From the NCBI GenBank assembly GCA_036873135.1, contig JAPTYO010000009.1, forward strand, positions 22,713,756-22,777,755: a stretch of 64,000 nucleotides of DNA, in the 5' to 3' direction. The translations under genes and the position numbers were made by a program. Shown here piece by piece: positions 1 to 10,988 of the stretch (the stretch's first letter is position 1; the number at the start of each line of letters is the position of its first letter). The notes beneath the pieces were generated by a model. That model saw only the letters and a list, made by a program, of their open reading frames with translations, was not told where the DNA came from and did not search any database. Source of the DNA: Clarkia xantiana subsp. parviflora (taxonomy: Eukaryota > Streptophyta > Magnoliopsida > Myrtales > Onagraceae).

Positions 1-320
1 CTGCCATCGATCGGTGTAACTAAGCAAACAACTATTAATAAAGAAGTAACTCAAATTATAGAAGCAACCACCACACAAAATGGTAAGAGGTGCAAATGCT
101 TCAAAATTATGACCATCATCAGTCTCTTATAAAATACTCCATTTGTGCTTCCCGTTTTCTTCTACTAAAGAAATTACACGTTTTCCAATCTCACACTGCA
201 CTAACCCCATAAATAGAAATATAATATATATTATTACATATATATAGTTAGTATGAAATTAAAGTGAGCGTATGGATGAAGTGTAATTATAGTTACTTTG
301 GAAGAGCAACTCTTTTTTAC

Positions 321-569
321 CTCATTCTCTGGGTGAAGCGCCCTGAAATACTTAAGCCGGGTGTTCATCCCATCCTTAAACAACTCATATCCATCTCCCT
401 TATGTACATTTATTTTATCTACACAATCTAAATAAACATACATACATATGTAACAATCAAATATAACTGCATTTGATATATGAATAAAGAGAATAGAGAG
501 AAGATTACATGCTCCGTAAAACAATCCATCAAATTGTACACTTTGCACAGCTTCCGCTTGTTTCTTCAT
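321..569 (-). other. Possible two-exon fragment of an unrecognised gene
   Basis: On the minus strand a short open stretch runs from an ATG at 569 to 509 and ends at a GT donor. A second stretch, 418-321, lies between a TAG acceptor and a GTAAAA donor. Joined, they would give a charged, soluble peptide that includes GDGYELFKDGMNTRLKYF. I do not recognise the family and see no further convincing exons in 1-320. The ATG has an in-frame stop shortly upstream unless another splice site is used. This could be the edge of a gene continuing to the left of the window, or chance. Confidence 0.2.
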
Positions 570-723
570 GTCAGTTTCATCGTCTCATGGCTCCACATCC
601 AATAATATTGATGACTTATCAGCTACAACAACGTAATAACTGGATAAGATTCATTTTATAGGCACATACATATACTATATACGTTAGATATATCCAAGCA
701 AATCATACAAAGACAATATACTC

Positions 724-1217
724 ACAGATTACCGTACAAATGTTATTTGCCGAAAACAGATGAAGACCACCTTTCGACAAATCGAACCTGTGTAGTAAAA
801 TTAAGAAAAATCAATGAAAAAAAAACAAAATTAGTCTAATGTGTCCAGGAAATTACAACCAAAAGTTTATATGTTTTTAAATTTTTAAAAAATTAGTTTT
901 GACCTAATGATTTAATCATTTAACTGAGATTTGGCAAAAACCAGTTTTGTCCATATTTTTTTTGCCGCATTAAGAAAAACCAACTTTTAAAGAAACAAAA
1001 AATCATGAATGATTAGCTTGTAAACACTGTACTATAAAAACCATACACTGAAAATATCAGAAAATTTGATGTCACTATGAAGAAATCAACTTGACACTAT
1101 CTCATATCTGTTAATTTGACATAAAAACAGATTACCGTACAAATGTTACTTGCCGAAAATAGATGAAGACCACATTTCCTCCAATTGAACTTGTGTAGTA
1201 AAATTAAGAAAAATCAA
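724..1217. repeat. Direct duplication of a ~91-bp segment
   Basis: Positions 724-814 and 1127-1217 are two copies in the same orientation, starting acagattaccgtacaaatg and ending near taagaaaaatcaa, with roughly ten mismatches. About 310 bp of AT-rich sequence separates them. No coding potential is seen in either copy. The likely origin is a local segmental duplication in intergenic or intronic DNA. Confidence 0.7.
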
Positions 1218-1219
1218 AT

Positions 1220-1995
1220 TTCAACCCTATAAACAGGAATCTGTGAATATGTGAAATTGTTTTAAATTTACAAAATTCGGAGGAAAGCTTACCACATGAG
1301 TATTGATCTCCTTCTGAATAAATCTTCTGAGATAATGAGGAGTTGATGTACCAAAATTTTCCCTTCTTGTAACGCTAACTCCATGAATTCATTTGAATTC
1401 AATTAAATTAATTCAACAGTAAACCGAACGGATGGGAGAAGGGAAGAGGAAGGGAAACACCCGCGATTAGATTAATTGAATTCGAAACAGATGAGAAGAG
1501 GATGGAATGAAGAACATATGAAGAAGAGGGGGGCAACTCTTGAGGATGAACATGAAATGATGGGAAGCATGAATGAAGTTGAAAAAGAGGCTTATGCCCG
1601 ATTTGTTTTGGGTCTTCATAATATCTCGAAGCCCAAGACCCTATCATTAAGCTGATGACGTGGCTTTATGATATTCAGATCTGTAAAGAAGTGGGCCGAG
1701 AGAGGGTGGAAAGGGAATAGAGATGGGTTTAGAGGTTAGAAAAGTTTTAGACGGCCCACAATGGAAAGAAGGTGAGGTGGCGTGTTCTGGCTCTTCTAAA
1801 ATGCTGACGTGGCATCTTATAATTTAACCACTGTTCTCCTGAGGGTAGCGCAGCACACACATGTCGTCTGATAGCCGATTCGCCTTGTTGGAACCTAGAG
1901 GACAGAAAAGTATATTTAACAATACTACGAACTCTACGGGACACGTGTTAAGGACAGCTCTAGAATATAGTGGTGTGGTCGAATATGAGACGCTA
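1220..1995. other. Intergenic stretch without a recognised gene
   Basis: AT-rich up to about 1400, then more purine-rich. Short open frames exist on both strands, but none shows a known domain or splice context. It could be the promoter side of the fragment at 321-569. I see no tRNA, terminal repeat or tandem array. Confidence 0.4.
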
Positions 1996-2811
1996 CGTTC
2001 CTTGAGAACGAATTTCCGACGCTTGGTAACATCAAAACGAATGAAGTCTTAATTGAACTAGAACAGAACGATGATGTTCAGGTCCCACTTACTTCAAGTG
2101 GGAGATTATAGGCGGCAACACCAGTGAATGACATGGTAAATTAGAATGGATACATTTTCATACTAAATCCAGTGGGAGGAGTCAATCCAACCACGCAGAT
2201 CACTGTTGCTGCAGGTGCGAATCAATTGGAACCTGATCATCACACTGCTGAACCGTCGGATGAGAATCCTATAATTACTCAAATACCTACTGGAAACATT
2301 GGGAATGGTACAACCACCTTGGTTCCTGGCCCTAGCAACCATGGAATTAATCTCGGCGGTAGAAATCCGAGACCAAGAGGTCGTCCAAGAAAAGTTGTAG
2401 GAAAAGGTTCAAGCAGCGCTCTTGTTCCCAGTGGGAGTATTGTTCCGAGTGGGAGCATTGTTCCTAGTGGGAGTGTAGTTCAAAACGAAGATGGGAATAA
2501 TGAGCCTAGACGTAGTCAAATGCACCGAACTTCTCCGAAGAAGTATCCATCGAAAGAGGTGAATTGTTCACCCTGACTTCGGTTAATGAACCGGTAACGG
2601 TTAAACAAGCGTTGGATGGACCTCAAGCGAAGGAATGGAGGAAGAGATCGCCTATATGAAAGCCAATTCGGTATGATCGTTAGTTGATTTTCCTGCTAAC
2701 CGCGGTGCAATATGGGCAAAGTGGGTTCTGAAACTGAAACTCATTGCTGATGGAAACGTTGAGCATTACAAAGCTCGATTAGACGCGAAAGGATATACCC
2801 AACTTCACAGA

Positions 2812-4127
2812 GTGGACTTTGATGAGACGTACTCATCGAATGTGTGTTACACCACAGTCCGGGCCATCCTGGCCTTGGTTGCAAGCCTCGATCTGGAGCT
2901 GCACCAAATGGATGTTAAGACCGCGTTCCTCCACGGAAACCTGGAGGAAGAGATCTATATGGAGCAACCGGAGGGTTTAATCACCCCTGGGAACGAACGT
3001 AAAGTTTGTAAACTCCAAAGATCGATCTATGGTCTTAAAAAGTCATCTCGGCAATGGTACCGCAAGTTCCACGAGGAAATCGTTGGCAACAGATTCGTGA
3101 ATCTTCACGAGGATTTCTGCGTATACACAAAAACCTCTGGGTCAAAGTACGTCGATGACATACTTATTGCCGCGAATGATGTGAGTTACATGAATGAATC
3201 AAAGTCCTGGCTGGCATCTGTATTTGAGATGAAAGACATGAGAGAAACCACGTACACCCTAGGCATTAAGATTGCTAGGGATCGGGCTGCTCGGAAATTG
3301 TGTCTTTCCCAACAAGCATATATCAACAAATTGTTGAAAATGTTAAATCTCCAAGATGCCAAACCCGTAGATTCGCCGGTAGTGTTTGGGTGCGCGTTGT
3401 CAAAGCGTGAGGGCCCAAAACACCAGGCGGAGCGTTAACATATGAAGAGTGCGGAGTACCTCAGTATGGTTGGTAGTCTGATGTACGCCATGTAATGCAC
3501 TCGACTTGATATCTGTTACGTTGTGGGCTTAGTAGCGCGTTTCCAATCAGACCCTGGATATCAACATTTACGAGTCGTTAGACGAATTTTTTGATGCCTA
3601 AAAGGTATTGCCAACTATGGACTGTGCTATGGGGGTAAGAAATTAGAATTGTCTGGGTTCAGTGACGCCGACCATGGTGGCGATCCAGATGATCGTAAGT
3701 CCACCCCAGGAGGAGTATTTCTCCTTGCTAATGCCGTCATTTCATGGATGAGCAAGAAGCAATCCTGTGTCGCGCTATCCACGATGGAATCCGAATTCGT
3801 GGCCCTCTCTAAGAATGCACAGGAGGCGGTCTGGCTTAAACGACTCTTAACTGCCCTACTTGACGTCGAGGACGAGAGTAAGCCTATGAGGATTTACTCT
3901 GACAGTCAAGTAGCGATTGCGGCGGTTAAGAACCTGAAGTACCATAATAGGACGAAACACATTGATGTTATATATAATTATACAAAGAGTCAAGAGTATG
4001 GTAGAAGACAAATTGATCACATTAGAATACTAATCCTCTGAGAACATGGTTGCAGACCCATTTACTAAACCACTACGCAGGGAAGTTTTCGGAAAGTATG
4101 TCAATATGCTTGGACTGCGTAGGGTTT
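2812..4127 (+). pseudogene. copia reverse transcriptase-RNase H remnant (copy A)
   Basis: RT is recognisable from the block around MDVKTAFLHGNLEEEIYMEQ, the SIYGLKKSSRQWY motif and the catalytic YVDD (about 3152-3163). In the copia family this enzyme makes cDNA inside virus-like particles. Compared with copy B, six codons just before YVDD are missing, so the active-site strand is shortened. The frame stops at 3438, and a TAA replaces a codon at about 3494. RNase H resumes at 3649-4041 with SDADHGG, STMESEFVAL and the YSDSQVAI block, then a frameshift precedes the terminal ADPFTKPL-like segment. It cannot encode a working polymerase. Homology to copia RT/RNH is unambiguous. Confidence 0.85.
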
Positions 4128-5012
4128 AAGAGGATAGTATTGTGTCAAACAACATTTTGATTTCGAATTTTCAAATTTGAATGGATGGATTGCAATTTGA
4201 GTTTATGATATTACGACGTCATAATGTTTGAATTACATCGGAATTTTACGGTCTATAAATTAGTTGTTGGAGTGTAAAACCTCTCAATTAAATATGTTGA
4301 ATGTGGGCCTAGCCTTGTCACACGGGCTCGGTCATCTTGACGGATGAGGCACCTCTACCATCTCAAGACCGGCTAAGAACCACAGTGTTTTTGAAAAACC
4401 TGGTTAAGCAAAACGATCATTTGGTTTAGGGGTAACACGACATGATCTTTTTTGGGTGTCGCCGTGATAAACTCAGTTCATTGGAAACCACATTTTGGGC
4501 CAGATGAGAATCTGCGATAGCGTATGACATTTCCCACTCTTGACTGCTCAGGTTATGCTATCGACGCGCACTTCATATTACATGTGCCATGTTCGACCAC
4601 GGGGCCAGGCTCGGTTATGCTAGATAGAACCTCGTGATTCCGACTGGCACAAACTTCTTCACCTTGAGCGTGTGACTGATCCCGGGTGTTTTATTAAGGA
4701 ACACCCGAAGTATCCTCACGGACTCAGAACTCATATCTAAGGTCAAGCTCAATGGTCGCTTCCATGTGTACGAATGCAGTTCTAAACAAAACGGCCTAGT
4801 GACCACGTTTTGGAAACTGGTTGAGTTTGACTAAGGGTATGAGCTATGGGAATGGTCAAGTTCACCTGTAATTATTCGAATCTTGTATTCACTAGGTGGC
4901 TACCAACTGGATATTAGTTGAAGGTTGTGAATACTTGTACGGATGCCTTGGAGAAGTGTTCCTATGTGGAAACTAGGCAATTGGAGAATAACAGTTGACC
5001 AAGGATACAACA
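4128..5012 (+). other. copia 3' untranslated region, copy A, with antisense ORF
   Basis: This region after the RNase H stop is shared by three copies in the window (here, 7930-9048 and 56417-57517), so it is part of the element. On the minus strand it keeps a 63-codon open frame at 4615-4806 whose protein resembles those at the same place in the other copies, for example SESVRI and HTLKVKKFVP. Whether the frame is translated is unknown. The plus strand has no long frame. Confidence 0.6.
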
Positions 5013-5508
5013 GGAGGGAAACGACCAACTTGGCTCCAAATCCTAGTGATCAAGGAATACATCTCGGAGATAAAATCTAGAGACCGAGAGGTCATCCTGA
5101 GAAAGTTGTAGATCAAAGTTCTAGCACCGCCATTGTTCCCAGTGCGAGTGATGCTCCGAAAAGAAGCATTATTCCGAGTGGGAGTATTGATCAGACTATA
5201 GATGGGATTATCGAGCCTAGACATAGTCAAAGGCAACGAACTTCTGTCAAATAAGTATCCCATCAAGTGAGACATTCGTTCACGAACCAGTGACGGTTCA
5301 ACAAGCATTGGAAGGACCTCAAACGAAGGAATGGGGGAAAACAACGGAGGATGAAATTGCCTAAATGAAAATAAATTTGGTTTTTGGTCTTCAGTTGATT
5401 TACCTGCTAACCGCAGAGCTAGAAAGTGAAATTTTAGAATTCACTACTAATGGAAAAGTTAAGTGGTGCAAAAATCGAACGATTGCAAAAGGATATACCC
5501 AAATTCAC

Positions 5509-5868
5509 GAATTTTCACCTAAATGGGGATATAGGAGGTTCGAAATACTTAAATATAAAACATTAGGCATCAAATACAAAAATGGGGTTCGGGGCACTTT
5601 GAAAGTGCCCTGAACACTGTTCACTGCCACGTGGCAGCAGTAGGGAACACTTCCCTGCTGCCACGTGGCAATGAACAGTGTTCAAGGCACTTTCAAAGTG
5701 CCCGAAGCCACGTGGTAGCAGTAGGGAACACTTCCCTGCTGCCATGTGGCAGTGAACAGTGTTCGGGGCACTTTCAAAGTGCCCCGAACCCCATTTTTAT
5801 ATTTGATGTCTAAGGTTTTACATTTAAGTATTTCGAACCTCCTATATCCCCATTTAGGTAAAAAATTC
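5509..5868. mobile_element. Foldback MITE with 9-bp TSD (Mutator-like)
   Basis: A 360-bp almost palindromic element. The left end gaattttcacctaaatgggg matches the reverse complement of the right end over roughly 100 bp, and inner segments rich in gccacgtggcag and ggggcactttcaaagtgcc pair again. It is flanked by the 9-bp repeat caaattcac at 5500-5508 and 5869-5877. Removing the element plus one TSD restores the copia sequence seen in copy A at this point. A 9-bp duplication is typical of Mutator-like elements. No transposase is present, so mobility would depend on one elsewhere. Confidence 0.85.
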
Positions 5869-5877
5869 CAAATTCAC

Positions 5878-7929
5878 GTAGTGGACTTTGATGAAACATA
5901 CTCACCAACTGTGCGTTACACCACAGTCAGGGTCATCCTTGCCCTTGTTGCATGCCTCGATCTAGAGCTGCACCAAATGGATGATAAGACCGCATTCCTC
6001 CACGGAAACCTGGAGGAAGAAATCTATATGGAGCAGCTAGAGGGTTTTATTACTCCTAGTAAAGAACGTAAATGTTTGCAATCTCCAAAGATCTATCTAT
6101 GGTCTTAAACGATCGACTCGGCAATAGCATCGCAGGTTCCACGAGGAAATCGATGGAAACGGATTTGTGAACCTCCATGAGGATCCCTGCGTATACACTA
6201 AGACCTCCGGGTCTAAGTACGTCATCTTAAACTCATACGTGGATGACATACTCATTACTGAAAACGATGTGAGTTTCACAGTCAAAGTCCTGGTTGGCAT
6301 CAGTATTCGAGAAGAAAGACATGAGAGAGGCTACGTACATCTCAGGCACTAAAATCGCCAGAGATCGTGCCGCTCGGAGATTGTGTCTATCTCAAGAATC
6401 ATATATCAAAAAACTGTTGAAAAGATTCAGAATTCTCGATGCCAAACCCGTGGATACGCCGGTTGTGTTCGGGTGCGCGCTGTCAAAGCGTGATGGCCCG
6501 AAGAACCAGCATGAGCGTGAACAGATGAAGAATGCAGAGTATCTGAGCATGGTAGGAAGTCTAGTGTATGCCATGCTCTGTACTCGGCCGGATATCTGTT
6601 ACGCTGTGGGCCTAGTAGCAAGATTCCAATCAGATCCTAGTTATCAACATCTAAAGGCCATGAAACGAATTATAAGATATCTGAAAGGTACTGACGACTA
6701 TGTTCTGTGCTATGAGGGAAAATAGATAGAATTGACTGGTTATAGTGACACCGACTGTTGGATCACGGTGGAACTCCGGTACGGACTTTGACGGCAATCC
6801 TAGCTCCTTTGCTCCACGCAATCCTGCAAGAGGGGATAGACCGGGCGGTGACCCAGAATCCCTCTCCGATGCTTAAATGAGTGCCCAATACGAACTGGCA
6901 AGCAATAATCTCAGAGTATGTAATTCAACGTAAGTGTTCTGAGGTTACCTCTTGCCCTTTTATAGGCGAAGAGATGCCTCAGGTACCTGGTGAACCGTTG
7001 GGGGTGGTTAGCCCGTATCCCGCATATCTCGGATGTGATCCCGCCTATCTAGGCCATGATCTCGTGTATCTCGGCCACGCCCCGCGTATTTCGGCCACGC
7101 TCCGTGTATCTTAACCACGTTCCGCGTATCTCGGCCACGCCCCGCGTATCTTGGCCTTATCCTCTGATAGCGAGTCCCGACTCCCGTCGGGGACTCCAGA
7201 GTTATCTCGTTGTGTCACTGCTTGGGGCCCCTCGTCATCGTGACAGGGCCAATCATTCTCAGGGATTCGTCATCGGGGCCTACTTAAAGGCTTCTCATCG
7301 GGAGCTTCCAGCTCATCTGTCGGAACCGACTCTGTCGGAACCTTCCATCATCGGGACTCCCTTCGTCGGGACCCTTCTCTTGGGTCATCTTGACCTTCAT
7401 TTGGGGCTTGGTGGGCCTGTTTGCCGTTTCCTCACCGTTAAAGGGCCTGACGGCTATAGTCGAACCCATCACCGACCATGGTGGCGATCCGGATGATCGT
7501 AAGTCCACCACAGGAGAGGTTTTCCTCCTTGCCAATGCTGCCATATTATGGGTAAGCAAGAAGCAATCATGAGTCGCGCTTTCCACTATGGAATCGGAAT
7601 TCGTTGCCCTCTCCAAAAACGAACAAGAGGCAGTCTGGCTGAAAAGGCTTCTTAATGCATTAATTGGCACTGGGAAGAAGAGTAAACCTGTGAAGGTATA
7701 CTCCGTCAGTCAAGCAGCCATTGCAGCAGTTAAGAATCCAAGGTACCATAGTAGGACCAAACATATTGATATGAAATACAATTATGCTAAATATGTTCTG
7801 GAAGACAATATAATCGCTTTAGAATACTTGTCCACAGACAATATGGTCGCGGACCCATTGACTAAGCCGTTACGTAGAGAGGTTTTCGAAAAGCACGTAA
7901 AACTGCTTGGATTACGTAGGGCTTATTAA
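5878..7929 (+). pseudogene. copia RT-RNase H remnant (copy B), split by a solo LTR
   Basis: The RT portion starts at 5878 with VDFDETYSPTVRYTTV, carries the LHQMDDKTAFLHGNLEEEIY block and SYVDDILITEND (about 6235-6270). It is broken by frameshifts near 6090, 6170 and 6290 and a stop at 6723. The RNase H core resumes at 7477 after the solo LTR with DHGGDPDDRKST, reads TMESEFVALSK from 7588 and ends at the TAA at 7927-7929. Catalytic motifs survive but the frame does not. The final portion, 7588-7929, is an uninterrupted 113 codons, the best preserved RNase H tail in the window. Confidence 0.85.
6756..7471 (-). mobile_element. Solo LTR of the Tat-like gypsy family, 5-bp TSD
   Basis: A 716-bp LTR on the minus strand (TGTTGGATCACGG to CCCATCA as read here), the same family as the LTRs at 28966 and 39778. 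It is flanked by CCGAC at 6751-6755 and 7472-7476, inside the copia RNase H codons for TDADHGG. It retains the family's internal sub-repeats (cgcgtatctcggccacg, about 7040-7160). The body has been lost, presumably by LTR-LTR recombination. It is somewhat longer than the 697-698-bp LTRs of the full element. Confidence 0.92.
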
Positions 7930-9048
7930 GTGGCTTGTATAAGTGATGATTTTGACATTTGAAATAATATTTCAATTGAACAAAAGAATTGCAAATTCAG
8001 TATATGATCCATCGACATCATAATGATAAATAACATCAGATTTTACGGTCTATAAACAAAGTCGTAAGAAGAGGTAAAATGCTTCCACCAAAATTATGTC
8101 GAATGTGAACCATGCCTCGTCACACGGGCACGGTCATCTTGTAGGAGGGGGGACCTCTACCAAAAAAATATTGGCTAAGAACTAGGGGGATAAACCTGGT
8201 TAAACGAAACGATAACTTTGTCACGCTTATAGCATGACTTAATCTTCATTTTGTAAATCGCCGTGTTGGACTCTGTCCATCATTAAAAACACATTCAAGG
8301 CCAGATGAAAGATTCTGCGATAGCATGATTGACATATCCCATCCCTGGCTTGTCTAGGTGTGCTATCGACGCGTGCTTCATACTGCGCGTGCCATGTTTG
8401 ACCACGAGGTCATGCTCGGTTGTGCTAGCTAGAATCCTTGTGATTCAAAGGGCGCATACTTCTTCACCTTGAGCATGTGATTGATCCCAGGTGTCTTATG
8501 AAGAGGCACCCAAAGTATCCTCTCAGACTCAGAACTTATACCTAAGGTCTGGCTCAATGTTCGCTTCCCGGCGTACGAGCGTAGACCCAAAGAAAACGGC
8601 CAAGTGATCACGATTTGGAAACCGGTTGAGTTAGACTAAGGGTATAAGCGATGGGGATGGTCATGTTCACCTATAAATCACCGACTCTTGTGTTCACTAG
8701 GTGGCCACCAACCGGATATTAGTTGAAGGTTGTGAACACTTGTACGGATGCCCTGGAAAAGTATTCCTATGTGGAAAACTGGGCAATTGGAGAATTATCA
8801 GTTGACCAAGGATACAGTGCGGTACATGTTTTATTTTTAACAGGATTGATTTACGAAAGGGAATCAACGTTCTGCGGGCGCTACAACACTCCTAACAGAT
8901 GAGTAGCACGATGCTTGTAGTATCTGCCAGTCGCACGAAAAACCTCGTATGAACTATTCGGAGACGGAGACAATGACTGAAGGTTGAGACGTTGATGCTA
9001 TTGGATGACAACATTAACAGGCACCCTCCCATTCCGGCGAGTGGGAGC
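7930..9048 (+). other. copia 3' untranslated region, copy B
   Basis: About 1.1 kb between the RNase H stop and the 3' LTR, homologous to 4128-5012 and 56417-57517. The minus strand holds a 60-codon open frame (8429-8611) in register with the antisense frames of the other two copies. The region ends with a purine-rich tract (ggcgagtgggag, 9036-9047) next to the LTR, the expected place of a polypurine tract. Confidence 0.6.
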
Positions 9049-9623
9049 TGTTAGCATATGGTGACGTGGCGTCGTAAATGGTAGCCCGTTAATATTAAGG
9101 ATATTACCTAAGATAATTGAGTAAATGTCACATTAGGTTAATTGGGCTTGACCCAATTCCTTGACATGGGAGGCCCAAAATTGGGCATCCCCTTAATAGG
9201 TGGTTCGGCCGAACCCTAGTCCCACATTGGTTGGAGTGGACTTTTGTCCACCCCACCAATCCTATATATAAGGGAGTCTCCTAAGGGGTTACATACATCA
9301 AGTAATTCATAAGTCCCTCCATTGAGGAACTTGAGAGAAACCCTCTCACCCCCTTAATAGTGATTTTCGGCACACCATCATCTCAGTCCAAGGTTCTGTC
9401 CCCGTTGAAGAATCGACCGGAGGATTTGCTCTGGAGCTTATACCGCGTAGGACTTCTTCTCATGAAGAACTTGTACGGGTTCCGACCGGAGGATCAGAAC
9501 TCCCTCCACATCGTTCTTGGGCAGGAAAGCTATTGATGTATGTGTACATTATTCCGCTGCGTAGTTAGATTACTTGCATGTACACATTTAGCATTCCTTA
9601 GTATTACGTCCCCGTAATCCAAC
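9049..9623 (+). mobile_element. 3' LTR of copia copy B
   Basis: A 575-bp LTR beginning TGTTAGCATATGG and ending GTAATCCAACA, so it has TG..CA ends with a TGTT/AACA inversion. It contains a TATA-like tatatataaggg at about 9264. It aligns with the LTR at 54178-54774 and, inverted, with 55036-55630. Immediately after its end the sequence switches to a minus-strand copia RNase H fragment with no matching TSD. Confidence 0.8.
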
Positions 9624-10300
9624 ACATTTTCCTCAACCATATTCTTAGCAAAATTAGATTTTATGTCAATGTGTTTCGTCCTGTTGTGGTACTTGGGGTT
9701 CTTAATTGCTGCAATTGTCGCTTGACTGTCAGAGTATACCTTTACAAGTTTACTCCCGTCCTCGACGCCAAGCAATGCAGTTAGGAGCCTTTTAAGCCAG
9801 ACCGTTTCTTGTGCGTTCTTAGAAAGAGCCAAGAATTCGGATTCCATAGTGGATAACACAACACATGTTTGCTTCTTACTCATCCATGAAATGGCGACAT
9901 TAGCAAGGATGAATACTCCTCCCGAAGTGGACTTACGATCATCCAGATCGCCACCATGGTCAGCGTCACTATATCCTAACAATTCGAGTTCTCCACCCTT
10001 ATAGCACAGAGCAAAGTTGGCAGTACCTTTCAGGTATCGAATTATCCGTTTCACAACCTTTAGGTGTTGAGTTCCATGATCTGATTGGAATCGAGCTACT
10101 AGGCCAACTGCGTAACAGATGTCCGGTAGAGTGCATTGCATGGCATACATTAAGCTGCCAACCATACTTAAGTATTGCACTCTCCATCTGTTCACGCTCC
10201 ACCAGGTTCTTCTGGCCATCACGCGTCGACAGCACGCACCCGAGCGCAACTGGCGTATCCACGGGTTTGGCATCCTGTAGTCGGAACCTTTTCAACAATT
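9624..10300 (-). pseudogene. Minus-strand copia RT-RNase H fragment
   Basis: Reads on the minus strand from the end of RT (KLLKRF, DAKPVDTP) through YLSMVGSLMYAMQCT and into RNase H (SDADHGGD, MESEFLALSKNAQE, YSDSQATI). It ends at the codons for AKNMVEEN, where it abuts the plus-strand LTR of copy B. A frameshift near 10190 separates the two parts. It is the same family as copies A-C but in the opposite orientation. There is no gag, protease or integrase. The last residues of the long open frame, beyond AKNMVEEN, are LTR sequence read through. Confidence 0.8.
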
Positions 10301-10976
10301 TGTTGATAGTCGGCATCCTGTATTCACCGATTGGACCTCAATAAGGCTCAAACACGGTCGCCCCGCCGATCTCAAGGTAAGACCATTTTACTCATCGGGA
10401 TACGCTCCATGTTCCGGTTTCCACGTAGCAATCAGACCTGTTCGGTTGCGCCGGCCTCGTCCGGAGCAACTGGACATATCCGGTTGCACAACAGCAACCG
10501 GACTTGTCTGGGGTCGACACGCCCCGTGTCGACCCCCTACCCCCGGACACTGTCGTCCGGGGCACCCGCGTGTATCCGATTATTCTTTTAATCTCTGTGC
10601 GGGCCCCACCTAAAAATGTGGGCCCCTCTGGTGCCTGGATCCAAAACTCTATAAATAGGGACCTAGGTCTTTCATTTCCAACTTAATATCGGATTGAGAC
10701 ACCGGAGCTCTGACTTCTCTCTAAGTTTTCTCTCTCTATAATCTCGGTTTAACTTAGGCATCGGAGAGTGTACGCCAGAGACAACCCCCCCCCCCCTCCT
10801 TTCCTCTCTGGCATTGCCCTTTGTGCAGGTCGGCAAACTACGGGACCGAGATCGACATTGCTAGGAAGGAGAACGGGATACAACTCGACTACAAGACTGC
10901 CAGGATCGGACCCCGAGTGATCAAGTCCCAACAAATACAAAATTGAATCTTCTTCACAAATCAATCAAATCTTACA
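10301..10976 (+). mobile_element. LTR-like fragment of an unassigned LTR retrotransposon
   Basis: GC-rich sequence starting TGTTGATAG and ending CTTACA, directly followed by ttggtatcatag (10977-10988), which resembles an initiator-methionine tRNA primer site. It contains a promoter-like ctctataaataggg at about 10648 and a poly-C run at 10785-10796. An alternative right edge is the cccaaca at 10933. No TSD was found for either choice and no second copy is in the window, so boundaries and lineage are uncertain. Confidence 0.45.
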
Positions 10977-10988
10977 TTGGTATCATAG

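Larger units (their letters stand above)
1996..5012 (+). mobile_element. Ty1/copia copy A, 5'-truncated and rearranged
   Basis: A plus-strand copia remnant with no gag, protease or integrase. It starts near 2000 in the hinge between integrase and reverse transcriptase, continues through RT and RNase H (to about 4127), then has a roughly 0.9-kb untranslated 3' region. It does not reach a 3' LTR: near 5012 the 3' region stops (after ggatacaacagg) and sequence homologous to the hinge of another copy begins. The left boundary is approximate. At 2428-2482 the hinge holds three tandem copies of an 18-bp unit encoding VPSGSI. The same family recurs at 5013-9623, 9624-10300 and 54178-57898. Confidence 0.75.
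5013..9623 (+). mobile_element. Ty1/copia copy B with two nested insertions
   Basis: A plus-strand element of the same family as copy A. It begins abruptly in the integrase-RT hinge at about 5013 and runs through RT, RNase H, the 3' untranslated region and a complete 3' LTR (9049-9623). Gag, protease, integrase and the 5' LTR are absent. Two later insertions interrupt it: a foldback MITE at 5509-5868 and a solo gypsy LTR at 6756-7471. The missing 5' part and the direct join to copy A indicate recombination or deletion between family members rather than a clean insertion. Confidence 0.75.

Noticed and set aside
5563..5813. Repeated 60-codon frames on both strands with LLPRG motifs
   Set aside because: They arise from the internal palindromes of the MITE at 5509-5868, not from a protein gene.
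7056..7496. 146-codon frame in the solo LTR
   Set aside because: The same frame occurs in the other LTR copies as a by-product of sub-repeats; it spans the LTR edge into copia.
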